Source of the DNA: Meconema thalassinum
Lineage: Eukaryota; Arthropoda; Insecta; Orthoptera; Tettigoniidae
DNA: 64,000 nt
Reading direction: 5' to 3'
Assembly (NCBI GenBank): GCA_946902985.2
Contig: OX336393.1
Span: forward strand, 128,616,533 to 128,680,532
Shown: one piece after another, positions 1 through 10,209 of the stretch
Layout: each line of letters begins with the position of its first letter
Numbering within the stretch: position 1 is the first letter of the stretch
Made by a program: the position numbers and the translations under genes
Notes under the pieces: generated by a model
What the model saw: the letters and a program-made list of their open reading frames with translations, nothing else
Told to the model about the DNA's origin: nothing
Databases searched by the model: none

Positions 1-1307
1 AGACGGAGGGGGTACGACAGCCGATCAGTTCCAGTCATTCCACCAGGACGAAGGTACGCTGCTCATGTTGTCTGTAGTTCTACCATGCCTAGAAGGTCAA
101 TACCGCAGTTCGATCGCGTCCGCATTGTTACTTTGTGTCAAGAAGGGCTCTCAACAAGGGAAGTTTCCAGGCGTCTCAGAGTGAACCAAAGCGATGTTGT
201 TCGGACATGGAGGAGGTACAGAGATACAGGAACTGTCGATGACAGGCCTCGCTCAGGCCGCCCAAGGGCTACTACTGTAGTGGATGACCGCTACTTACGG
301 ATTGCCGCTCGGAGGAACCCTGACAGCAATGCCACCATGTTGAATAATGCGTTTCGTTCAGCCACAGGACGTCGTGTTTCAACTCAAACTGTGCGCAATA
401 GGCTGCATGATGCGCAACTTCACTCCCGACGTCCATGGCGAGGTCCAGCTTTGCAACCCCGACACCATGCAGCGCGGTACAGATGGGCCCAACAACATGC
501 TGAATGGACCCCACGGAATTGGCATCACGTTCTCTTCACCGATGAGTGTCGCATATGTCTTCAACCAGACAATCGTTGGAGACGTGTTTGGAGGCACCCT
601 GGTCAGGCTGAACGTCTTAGACACACTGTCCAGCGAGTGCAGCAAGGTGGTGGTTCCCTGATGTTTTGGGGTGGCATTATGTGGGGCCGACGTACGCCAC
701 TGGTGGTCATGGAAGGCTCCGAAACGGCTTTACGATACCTGAATGACATCCTCCGACCCATAGTGCAACCATATCGGCAGAATATTGGAGAGGCATTTGT
801 CTTCATGGACGACAATTCTCGACCTCATCGTGCACATCTTGTGAATGCGTTCCTTCAAGATAACGACATCGCTCGACTACAGTGGCCAGCATGTTCGCCA
901 GACATGAACCCTATCGAACATGCCTGGGATATGTTGAAAAGGGCTGTTTATGGACGTCTTGACCCACCAACCACTCTGAGAGATTTACGCCGAATTGTCG
1001 TTGAGGAGTGGGACAATTTGGACCAACAGTGTCTTGATGAACTTGTGGATAGTATGCCACGACGAATACAGGCATGCATCAATGCAAGAGGACGTGCTAC
1101 TGGGTATTAGAGGTAGTGGTGTGTACTGCAATCTGGACCACAAATGCTGAAAGTCTAGCTGTATGATGGTACAACATGCAATGTGTGGGTCTCATGAGCA
1201 ATAAAACGAGCTGAAATGTTGTTTGTGTTGATCTCTATTCCCTTTGTATTTAAAGGTTCCGGAACTCTTGGAACCGAGGTGATGCAAAACTTTTTTTGAT
1301 GTGTGTA
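1..1307 (+). mobile_element. Tc1-like DNA transposon, left end outside the window
   Basis: Cut-and-paste element of the Tc1/mariner superfamily. It holds one uninterrupted transposase frame (85-1110) and a right end of the usual Tc1 kind, finishing in a T-run followed by GATGTGTG at about 1291-1305. The next TA (1308-1309) is the expected TA target duplication, and the RT frame of an RTE element resumes immediately after it. The left inverted repeat is not in the window. An intact frame suggests a recent copy. Confidence 0.88.
85..1110 (+). CDS. Tc1-like transposase (DD34E), apparently intact
   Basis: Transposase of 341 residues, the usual length for the family; it cuts and rejoins the element at TA sites. 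Residues about 1-110 form two helix-turn-helix units (FDRVRIVTLCQEGLSTREVS, then the RRPWRG region) that bind the terminal repeat, with a basic RSGRPR linker between them, as in the paired-like Tc1 DNA-binding domain. The catalytic part has the first Asp in FTDEC, the second in FMDDNSRPH and the Glu in NPIEHAWD, with 34 residues between the last two. The first ATG is in a good position and there is no internal stop or frameshift. It lies alone in its element. No functional test can be made from sequence, but all catalytic residues are present. Confidence 0.93.
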   Translation: MPRRSIPQFDRVRIVTLCQEGLSTREVSRRLRVNQSDVVRTWRRYRDTGTVDDRPRSGRPRATTVVDDRYLRIAARRNPDSNATMLNNAFRSATGRRVSTQTVRNRLHDAQLHSRRPWRGPALQPRHHAARYRWAQQHAEWTPRNWHHVLFTDECRICLQPDNRWRRVWRHPGQAERLRHTVQRVQQGGGSLMFWGGIMWGRRTPLVVMEGSETALRYLNDILRPIVQPYRQNIGEAFVFMDDNSRPHRAHLVNAFLQDNDIARLQWPACSPDMNPIEHAWDMLKRAVYGRLDPPTTLRDLRRIVVEEWDNLDQQCLDELVDSMPRRIQACINARGRATGY

Positions 1308-2034
1308 TACGGTATGCAGATGATACCGTATTGATTGCAAATAGCTTCTAAGGACTTAAAGAGATTGTTACTATGGTGTATCGAAAGAGTAAACAATATG
1401 GCCTTGACCTCAACATTAAGAAAACAAAATATATGATAATATCGCGAAAACCAGCATTGTCACAAGTCCTTTTAGTCGATGGACATCAGATTGAGCGAGT
1501 CAAGTGTTTGGTTTATTTAGGACATAATATTAATTAGAATTGGGATCCTTCGGTTGAAATAAGATGCCGTTTAGAGAAGGCTAGATCCATCTTTATGACA
1601 ATGAAACAACTACTATGCTGTCGAGATCTCAGTATGACGCTTAAGAAAAGAATTTTGAAGTGTTATGTTGTCTTCACCCTTCTTTATGTTGTGGAAGCTT
1701 GGACCTTGTCCGTAGCTACAGAAAAGATGATTCGAGCATTTAAAATGTGGATGGATATACAGGCGGATTCCTAAAATCTCGTGGACAGTACATGTGAGTA
1801 ATGCCGAGGTTTTTCAGCGTGTGAGCAGTTAACCTGAGCTGTTAAACACAATTAAGAAGAGGACACATGATGAGGAATCCAAAATACCGTCTGCTCCAAG
1901 TTATACTTCAGGGTAAAACTGAAGGTCAGCGTGGACCGGGAAGGAGACGGATAACTTGGATGGATAATTTAAGAACGTGGTTTGGGCTGTCTCCCACGGA
2001 ACTCTTCAGGATTGCACGTCCGTATAGGATGAGG
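1308..2034 (+). pseudogene. RTE-type LINE reverse transcriptase, 3' part, interrupted by the Tc1 element
   Basis: The translation starts at RYADDTVLIA, the RT catalytic motif, and continues with KKTKYMIISRKP, a YLG motif, the RCRLEKARSIF segment, ILKCYV and the AWTLS..TEKMIRAFKMW segment typical of insect RTE-like endonuclease/reverse transcriptases. It ends with GRRRITWMDNLRTWFG. Several stops and frameshifts (for example near 1537 and 1770) show it is dead. The fingers and endonuclease must lie left of the Tc1 copy, outside the window. The 3' end passes into an (AAG)n tract, as RTE elements often end in simple repeats. Confidence 0.82.
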
Positions 2035-2068
2035 CAGAAGAAGAAGAAGAAGAAGAAGAAGAAGAAAA
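2035..2068 (+). repeat. (AAG)n microsatellite at RTE/SINE junction
   Basis: About ten AAG units followed directly by the body of the SINE-A family. It is the tail of the RTE relic and the point where the SINE copy is truncated. Confidence 0.9.
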
Positions 2069-2410
2069 GAACCTTCCACTAACTACAATTGTGTGAAGAG
2101 AAAGAGTGTAGGTTGGATTAATTGATAACGCTGAGCCTATATTAGTACCAACGTTCACCGCCATGTGCTGCCTGCAATGGGATCTAGTAGCCAAGTTCAC
2201 AGCTAGGTGTCGTGGACGGTAGCATTTGGTAGCAAAAGTTGGAACTACTTGTATGTATTGGTTGCAGTCCTTACTTGAATTAAAACAGTTAACACACACT
2301 AATACAGCCATCACAATTAACACCGGTTATCAGACAGATTGTAAACACACCCAAAGTACACGGGGCTACATGACCTTGTTGTCGCAGCCCCTAAAGTGAG
2401 GGACCAACCA
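2067..2410 (+). repeat. SINE-A family copy, 5'-truncated
   Basis: Matches the body of the full copies at 28020-28504 and 34099-34617 from the AAAGAACCTTCCACTAA segment through the GGGGCTACATGACC tail. The tRNA-like head is missing, and the truncation falls at the A/G-rich junction with the microsatellite. Confidence 0.82.
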
Positions 2411-2419
2411 CTTAGTGAC

Positions 2420-2856
2420 CAAATGTCATGGGGTGGCACGGAATATGATGTTAATAACGAGTTGTTCCTCCGCGAGCCCTGTAAACGGCAGCAATACGGC
2501 GAGGCATCGACTCGACAAGAAATGGGTTCCTGGCTCCCAACATTCAAGTGGGCGGAGATCGGACTCACAGCAGCCCTTCGATCGTCCCGTATGGTTCTGC
2601 TGAGGCAACGTGATGTCCGTTCGTTAAACACCTGTGGTCAGCCGGTGTGGCCGTTTACGCGGATGGTAACATTATCTCTGCGATATTGAAGATCCACCCT
2701 CGACACTGTTGACCTCGGAAACCTGAATTCACGTGTAATCTCCGGAATGCTATAACCAATGCACCGTGCGCTGTAGATCATCCCACGTTCAAAGTCGGTT
2801 AACTCGCGACGTGTTGCCAGCTTCACTACACTCGTGTCTGTGACTAACATTTTCAT
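2420..2856 (-). pseudogene. Decayed Tc1-like transposase, N-terminal part
   Basis: On the minus strand, residues ELTDFERGMIYSARCIGYSI followed by PEITREFRFPRSTVSRV form a Tc1-type helix-turn-helix. After a frame break comes RTSRCLSRTIRDDRRAAVSPI, the linker and second DNA-binding region of Tc1-like transposases. Frames change at least twice and no DDE region is left, so this is an N-terminal relic. It is not the family of the copy at 85-1110. Confidence 0.75.
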
Positions 2857-2949
2857 GAATCATTCATTTGCAACTAGCTTCACCTGCTATCTTTAACGGT
2901 TTACCTAGCGTAAGCTTAAAAGGCGTATTTTTTTTCGATTTCAATGAAC

Positions 2950-3425
2950 TAAGACCTATATCCGATTTCCGTATTGGCATCATCATCCAAATACCACTCC
3001 AGTCACCTGGGTGTGGTTTACAAGCCTCCTCCACTCCTTTCGGTCCTTCCATTTTTCTTGTGCCATCACTTCTGCCACATCCAATCCAGCTTCTCAAATA
3101 TCCTTCAAAATTTGGTCCAACCACCTTCTTCTCGGTCTTCCAACTGGTCTCTTTCCCTTGACTTCTCTTTCTAATTCCCTTCTTGCTACTCTTTCTTTAC
3201 CCATTCTTTTTAAATGTCCAAACCAACGTAACCTTCCTTTCTGTATCTTCTGATTTAACGGTTCCATATTTAACTTTTCTCTGATTTTAATATTTTTAAT
3301 TCTATCCCTTCTTGTCATTTTAGCTGTAGTTCTTAAAAATTTCATTTCTACTGCTCGTATCTTACTATTTTGCCTTTTATTCGTTACCAGTGTTTCCAGT
3401 CCATACGTTACAATTGGTATGATGG
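2950..3425 (-). pseudogene. LINE reverse transcriptase C-terminal fragment
   Basis: The minus-strand frame reads TYGLETLVTNKRQNSKIRAV, then EMKFLRTTAKMTRRDRIKN, GRLRWFGHLKRMGKERVARR and GKRPVGRPRRRWLDQ. These are the conserved C-terminal motifs of insect non-LTR elements, downstream of the RT palm. Only the tail of the protein is present, as expected for 5'-truncated insertion. The clade (RTE- or Jockey-like) cannot be fixed from this part. Confidence 0.8.
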
Positions 3426-3740
3426 ATTAAAATCACTGACTGGATATTATCATGGAGATAGCATGTCCAACGAATTCTTGTCAGACGTAATTTAAGATTG
3501 GTGAGGTGCATGAAGCACAAATTCCCCTTCCGTGCAATCTAAACTTGACTGTGTATTCTGCGAAGGCTTAAACTGGGGTGATAAGCTCGCTCGTGAGCTA
3601 GGAAGCTAGTAATTGAATGGAGATTGTTTGAAGAAATGAAAACGTACAAGCTCTTATAGTGCGCGATGTATTGAAGAATAATTATGCTCTCGTGGACTTT
3701 TTGTAGAACTTTTCATGCTGAACAATAAATTCTTACTCAT

Positions 3741-3998
3741 AGTACACAGATATTTTTACGGTTTACACAGCATAAGCTTAAAAGGCGCACGGACGATAGG
3801 ATCTTTTACGACTAGATTCACTGAAATCGTTACTGCTCGGCTTTCTTTGGTCATAAATAAATTATGATCGACAGAAACCTTCCTCGAGAAATACTTTACA
3901 GAATGTTGAAAACCGCATCAAAATCCATCCAGTGGTTTTCGAGATTACCCGGAATATGCAAGAATCGGGGACTTTGTTTTATACTAAGTAGAGATTAG
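3741..3998. repeat. Interspersed repeat, non-coding, unclassified
   Basis: Contains an ACCGCATCAAAATCCATCC segment followed by GTGGTTTTCGAGATTACC, a type of block found in many insect interspersed repeats, and ends near ACTAAGTAGAGATT. Its start (ACGGTTTAC..AGC.TAAGCTTAAAAGGCG) is repeated at 2893-2925. Not coding; class uncertain. Between 3426 and 3740 I see nothing. Confidence 0.45.
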
Positions 3999-4607
3999 GG
4001 GTGTGTCCCCTGGTGGGAAATTGGGTATACATAACAAATAAACAATTATACTGCACCTTTCAATAAAGCATGGTTTTCTCAAGAGTCATCTACGGGGTCG
4101 TGTTCAGTCCTGACTGCGTTATACAGCAACGTTCGCTTAAAAACAACATGCTCTAATGAATAGAAAGGTCCATGACAGAGGCTATACTAGAAATAAAATG
4201 AATAACAAGTAGAATAAAAGAATTTTAATGATTGAAAGTTATGTGCATAATAATAATAATAAATAAAAAGAAATCCTCCCTGACTTTCACCCCCTTAATA
4301 AATAATAATATTACTGAGCGTTAAGACTCGCTCCACCAACAAAACAATGCGAATACAGCTTCACACGAAATAATGAATCATAACATAAACTTTGAGCGGT
4401 AAGAACTCACTCGTCACAACATATGGATACAAGTCCATTTTTTTCTGGTCAAGAAGTTATATAATGCATGGTGTACTGCTCGTTAATAAGAAAATGAGTA
4501 CTGATGCGAGTCCGTTAACAACTGAAACAGTCATGTTGCTCACGGAGTTGCATCTTTTAAATCACACTACGGCTATGGGACCCACCCTTAATTAATCTCT
4601 TATATAT

Positions 4608-4919
4608 AATCCAAAACTGACTCATCACCGCAGGGCTCAAACCACTAGACCTAGGAAGCTGAAATTTTGCATGTTGGTTGATCCGAGTATGTAGAGGCTC
4701 ACTAAGAAACGGTTTTTGAAAATTCAGTTTGTAAGTGACTTTTATCGGCCCTTTGGCATTGACAATCCAAAATTGACTCATCGACGCAGGGCTCAAACCA
4801 CTAGACCTAGAAAGCTGAAATTTTGCATGTTGGTTGATCCGAGTATGTAGAGGCCCAATAAGAAACGGTTTTTGAAAATTCAATTTGTAAGTGACTTTTT
4901 TCGGCCCTTTGGCACTCAG
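4608..4919 (+). repeat. 156-bp tandem duplication in Helitron 5' region
   Basis: Two head-to-tail units, starting AATCCAAAACTGACTCATC at 4608 and AATCCAAAATTGACTCATC at 4764. The related Helitron at 22144 has only one unit, so the duplication belongs to this copy. Confidence 0.85.
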
Positions 4920-5589
4920 CAAGGGCAGTCGGTAAAATGTTCGGATTTAGCTCATTTTAAGCCGCCACATACGAGAAACAATACTTGGAGGTCCTATAGG
5001 GACCCCGAAACACACTTTTTAAGTTCCTAAAATGAACGGTTTCGGAGATATTCCCAAATAACTGTGTTCCCTCTGAGAAACAGATCAACGTTACTATGGC
5101 AACCGCTGAAATTTCGCAGACCGGGGATAGTTTTCTGGCAATATCTCGAAAACCGTTCGTTTTAGGGCCTTAAAACGCTGGGTTCGGTTCCCACCTCTAA
5201 CCACGAACGTTGCTCCTCGCATTGATACGAGTAAAATGAGATATATTTTATATATAGAGGTTGCTTTTGGGGCTCGGGTACGATCGTGATTTTGAGTCTA
5301 ATTTTATACTCTTTCGGCTGGTTGTTGTAAGCGAGCTTTCAGAAGTTTACTCGAATTTACAATGTTAAGATACTTTCTATTTTGCACGGTATGCTTTCAT
5401 TTTCTTTATAAATTTGTTTTTTCTTAACTGAATATTTTTGTTTGCCAATTTTGATCTGCTCTTTTTCGTTTTTAACCATGATCTCAACGTTGATTCACAG
5501 TCGAATATGTCGTATTCTACCGGCTGTCACGTTAATTATTATTGTTTCTTAATTACTCTTACTGAGGAATTGGGCAAACTTATTTCAAT

Positions 5590-5880
5590 AAAGTTGTTGT
5601 TTTGTCTTTCACGGCCATTGAATCCCCGCACAAGGCACGGCTTAAACCTAGAGAAGTTGCTGAGTTGTACTAATGGACTAATGGTGCAGCAGAAAAGAGG
5701 AGAATTTAAGCTTTTGAAATGTGGTGATAAGGGAGAATGATGATCAGATGGGTAGTTAGGGTAACAAATGAAGAGGTATTAAGACGAGTGGGAGAGGAGA
5801 GATGTTTCTGGCGACTGCTAATGAAGAGAAGAGATAGGAGGGTAGGACACAAATTATGACACCCAGGAATAGCAAGTTTA
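5590..5880 (+). pseudogene. RTE-type reverse transcriptase fragment carried by the Helitron (left half)
   Basis: The translation over breaks includes RWVDRVTNEEVLRRVGE..RCFW and KRRDRR.GH, conserved C-terminal RTE motifs also present without the interruption at 23080-23330. It stops at 5880, where the 832-bp inverted-repeat element begins, and resumes at 6713-6890 (LAQ-type tail region). Being present in both Helitron copies, it was acquired before they separated. Confidence 0.78.
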
Positions 5881-6712
5881 CTGTCGACCAAAATATTATG
5901 TGCACCCGAGTTTGAAGGTTGTTTGTGAAGTAGCCAATAGACCTTCATAAAATCCAATGACATCATCATTTTCGACGTTCGATTTTAAGTTAGTTCATGT
6001 AGGTTTGGAATTTTTAATTTATATTTTAATATTTTTTATCGCAGTTGAAACACAAAAAGTGCCCCTTTTTAAGCGTGTTTCAACCATGCGTCACATTTAA
6101 GAATTATTATCTCACAAACCCGTAATCAGATCGAATCCGAATTTTAACACAATTGGAATGTTGTATAACTGGTTTATTAATTTCAAAATTTTGTGTGTAC
6201 AAATACAAACCGATATACAATAAGTGAATTAATTTACGTATTTCACAATCATACAGCATACCGTTTTGATGTATAAGGATTACAACGCGACCAAGAACTA
6301 CATTTTCAAACCCTCCCGAGCCGAGGAAAAGTTACCTTACAAAATTATAACAACATTCGTTCTTTAACACACAAAAATAATAACAACTTTGTTTCTTGGA
6401 CACAAAAAAATTAATAAACCTGTTATACAACATTCCAGTGTTGTGTTAAAATGTGGATTCGATCTGATGACGGGTTTGTGAGATAATAATTCTTAAATGT
6501 GACGCATGGTTGAAAAACGCTTAAAAACAGGCACTTCTTGTGTTCCAACTGTGATAAAAAATATTAAAATATAAATTAAAAATTCCAAACCTACATGATC
6601 TAACGTAAAATAGAACGACGAAAATGATGATGTTATTGGATTTTATATAGGTCTATCGGTTATTTCACAAACAAACTTCAAACTCGAGTACACATAATAG
6701 TTTAGTCGACAG
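5881..6712. mobile_element. 832-bp TIR element (MITE) with very long inverted repeats
   Basis: Ends are CTGTCGACCAAAATATTATG on the left and the inverse of CTGTCGACTAAACTATTATG on the right. The arms stay complementary for roughly 280 bp (for example the ATGCGTCACATTTAAGAATT block at 6093 against its inverse near 6495). It is flanked by TA (5879-5880 and 6713-6714). The Helitron copy at 22-24 kb shows the uninterrupted site. The TA target suggests Tc1/mariner-type mobilisation. No coding region. Confidence 0.9.
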
Positions 6713-6890
6713 TAGTTATGGATAGGAGGGTCGCAGACTAGAACTGTAGGGGTAAACCAGGGTTAAACAGATTGCCTCGGATGTAGGGTGTGGTAGCTAA
6801 GTAGAAATGAAACGATTAGCTCAGGAGAGGGATACATGGAAGGCTGCATCAAACCAGTTAAAAAACTGAAGACTCAAACAACAACAATCA
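6713..6890 (+). pseudogene. RTE fragment carried by the Helitron (right half)
   Basis: Continuation of the RT C-terminus after the MITE. It encodes a degraded GR.ED.NCRGK region and the tail up to the (CAA)n-like end at about 6878-6890. The same sequence runs on without the MITE at 23264-23430. Confidence 0.7.
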
Positions 6891-7119
6891 GGAATTTTAA
6901 TTACTTAGAGAGGCATGTGGGGCAAAAGAGTCGTTGGAGAATTTCAATCCCTGGGATGTAACACTGGAAGAGACTGCATAATGTACATCAGCGGCCAAGG
7001 TGAGCGATATTTAACTATAGGTCTATTAATAGGGATATGTTTACGTTCAAATCATCAATTAGTATGGCCAAATTACATCCAGAATAGCTTAAGTAAGAAT
7101 ACATTTAATTCCCCATATT

Positions 7120-7365
7120 CCGATAGATTTGCCATTCCAGTGTGCAAGAGTGCATTTCCCTCTTCAGACAATATTCTCAATTTCTTTAACAAAGCGCAAT
7201 GACACACACTTAACAGTAGCACGTGTACATTTAGACAAAACAATTTTTTCCCATGGCCAACTGTATGTGGCATGCTCGCGAGCATCCGGACAACAAAATC
7301 GTTATGTCTCAGCAGAAGATGGCAAAACCATAAACGTAATTTTAAAATGTGTTAACATAATGTAA
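7120..7365 (+). pseudogene. Helitron Rep-helicase (Pif1-like) C-terminal remnant
   Basis: In one frame reads PFQCARVHFPLQTIFSISLT, then LTVARVHLDKTIFSHGQLYVACSRASGQQNRY and ends KTINVILKCVNIM. The FSHGQLYVACSR segment is the hallmark of the last motif of Pif1-type helicases in Helitron proteins. Only about 80 residues remain; the Rep domain and helicase motifs I-V are absent. The fragment supports the Helitron assignment and the + orientation. It is not functional. Confidence 0.85.
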
Positions 7366-9815
7366 CAACGAACCCTGCAGACGTTCACAACTCGATAAAA
7401 TTTCCACTTTGCTGATCATATCAATATACTGTATGTATCAGAATATTCAGAATTAGAATGGACACACCTATAGCCGCGATTGCTGTAATAGAATAGACCA
7501 ATTATCAAAATAATGCATCGTCCCCATTGTCTTGATCGCGGGCGAAGCCGCGGGTACCTGCTAGTACACTATAATTACTACTGACACATGCAAGATCTAA
7601 ATACTACAAAAAGAATGAAGAATCTCCCTGAGATTCAAGGTGGTGCCAGAGCACACGAAATACAAAAAGCATGTCAGAAATAGGCCAAAACGCTCGCATC
7701 ACAAATTGGGAACATAGCCTCGCGCACCCTAACGCCACACGGGTCATTGAACGCGTAAAATAAACACACAAGAATTAAAGCAAAAGCAACAAAATACAAG
7801 CCTAACGGCTGAAAACTATGTTTACATTTATATAAAACGCCAGACAAACAGGAGTTTCGAAAGCTACCTTACAACTATGGACAGCACCCATTTAATCAAT
7901 CAAATACTCATTATAACCGATCAGGTTTTGTGAATTTTAAACAACGTCTTAAATTGAAGTACAGGATCCTGGCCTGTTACTAATGACAAGTCACGTTATC
8001 TGATTTCAGCGCGCCCCTCTTGTATGAGTCATCGCTGCGTCAATTATCTCTCTCAGTCCCTCAAGCTAGGTGCTTATTTCCACCTGGAAACGCCAACATA
8101 TCTCACCCATCCACGTGGATGGCAAGGAAACACAAATATATTCCACAAGTCCACACTCGCAAGTCAGAATAATCACAATGATATATTCTCGCTAGCACAT
8201 CATAAAAATCACACTACGCACCAAAAGCTTGGACTGACTCTCATAAACCTACCACTGGGTCGGCTCAAAACAGATCAACAATATTGCGTCCATTGACACA
8301 TTAAAAAAATATACAACAAAAATTCGGGTGCAAAGTGCCATCCCGTTCAGATCTGCTGAAAAAGCAACTATAAAAATAATCCTGATCCGTCATAAAATTC
8401 TGCTCACAAATAATATTTACCCCCCCAAATTCTATTTTTAATCTCAAAATTAATTCAGTTCCATTTTTGTTATAAGGCATACCTCCGAATAATAATGCTT
8501 TACCACGATTTACGCAAGCGAATGCGAGCACGAGCTACGCGTCGCCCCGTAAAGTTGAACCAAACAAAAATCACAATATTTACAAATTACACAACGCTCG
8601 GCTGGTCCCGTACTTAATGTGTCAGTAAACAAGAACTAAGAATCTACATTACCAAACAAGCAAACAAATATCTACAAAATATGTCCCATAAAACCACAGC
8701 TGATTTAATAAATAAATGAATTCATTTGTACTCAATCCTTTAAAACAGCGTCAAGGAAAACGTCTGCAGCCATCTCCTTTAAGATGTTTATGTCGTCATC
8801 GACATCTTCTGGCAAATGTCCTGCTGGTTCCAAGATCCGGTCTCGTTCCTAGACGTCATCTCGTGCTGAATTAAATAAAGTTTTGTCAGATACACACACG
8901 ATATATTTCCTATTAAATTCACCTATCAAATACTAAATTCCTTGACAGTCTATTTGGTGAATTACTTCGATGAACTGGTCCTACTGGTAGTGCTGGGACT
9001 ACAAATAAATCACTGAAGTTACACTTTTAACTTGACGAAACTGTTGCATGTTCAAATACATGAAAATATTGCAGAGTATGCCTCGTGTCCTCGGACACCT
9101 TACGTTCTCAAATGCTCAAATAAAAATCAACGTCACGTCCTCAGACGCACAAAATAAAGAGGTACGTTACGTCCTCAGACGCACGAAATAAGTGTGTTCT
9201 CTCGAAGATTTCTGGATCCTTATAAATAAAACAGGCTAGGGTTGGTGTAGAAGGGGATTTATAAAAAAATATTCCATAATAATTATCAGACTAGCATGCG
9301 ATCGGTATCATAGGGTTCGTAGCGATGTGGAGGTTACGATTATGCTGTAGCTGGCTCGAATCGATCGTGGAATTAATCCGTAGATAACTCCCGCGTTAAT
9401 TTACCAGGGTGCGTTACCGCTAAAACAAGGCATCTTGATATTATTGGTTCAAACTCTTGTATGTCTTTGCGCGCTTTTACATGTATTTCTGCCATAGGGA
9501 GTGGTTAACATGAAGATTGACCAATTACAACGTAGCATTCGATTTTCTTCTTGGCGCCAACACTCACAGCAACAGGCCATATTGTGCGTACCCAAGCCGT
9601 CTCCGCGCTAAAAGTTGCACCTGTCCTATGTGTCATGAATATTTATGCTACCTCCTAAAATACCACAGGAGCTTAAACCATTGTGTTCTCTCGGCCACTG
9701 ATTTCTCAATATTTCCCAACACCGTCTGGCTCACATATCTGCTGTCTGTAGAAATGTATCAAAAGATGATGAATATTATTAGAATCCTTTATACAGCCTG
9801 TGGATAAAGGGTTCA

Positions 9816-10209
9816 CAATCCTCCTGCATGGAAAAAATCGAACATAGCATATAGTCGATTTTTTTAAAAACACATAACAGCTGTAATCCATTTCTGCCAT
9901 TCCTAGTGAAATCTCCCTCTCTTAAGTCTGGTCTAGCCACCACTGTCGTTGGAGTGTCGACACGCTCTCGCGTTTACTTACAGCTCTCTCATTCATTCCG
10001 ACATTCCAAGCCTGCCTGCTTGTCTGATCGCCTAAGGCTAGTACCTCTCCTTTCCAGTATCCTTATCTCTCTCGCTCGATCTCTCGCTGTGTCATGATCG
10101 TCAGAGCTCATTAGCGTTTGACTACAACAGCCTGCTCCCAACTTCCTCGTTCAACTGGCGTACTCACTGACCCACGTATAGTTGGATGTGCAAAAGTACT
10201 TCCATATAT
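9816..10209 (-). other. Retrotransposon 3' untranslated region and polypurine tract
   Basis: Lies between the integrase stop and the 3' LTR. On the minus strand GCAGGAGGATTG directly precedes the LTR and is the likely polypurine tract. The rest has no coding signal. Confidence 0.6.

Larger units (their letters stand above)
4596..7564 (+). mobile_element. Non-autonomous Helitron, copy 1, with an exact empty site
   Basis: Begins TCTCTTATATATAATCC and ends with a GC hairpin (GCGGGCGAAGCCGCGGG) followed by TACCTGCTAG. These are the canonical Helitron 5' TC and 3' CTAG. It lies between A and T, and the sister LTR at 17411-17424 reads straight through the same site without it. There is no target duplication, as expected for rolling-circle elements. 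Inside are a 156-bp tandem duplication, an RTE fragment split by a MITE, and a remnant of the Rep-helicase C-terminus. Confidence 0.93.
4052..9815 (-). repeat. 3' LTR of the first retrotransposon, with nested Helitron
   Basis: Starts TGCACCTTTC and ends GGGTTCA. It aligns along its length with 16529-19708 except for the Helitron at 4596-7564 and small indels. LTR length without the Helitron is 2,795 bp. It has no coding capacity of its own; the short frames inside are shared by both LTR copies but resemble nothing known. Confidence 0.92.
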
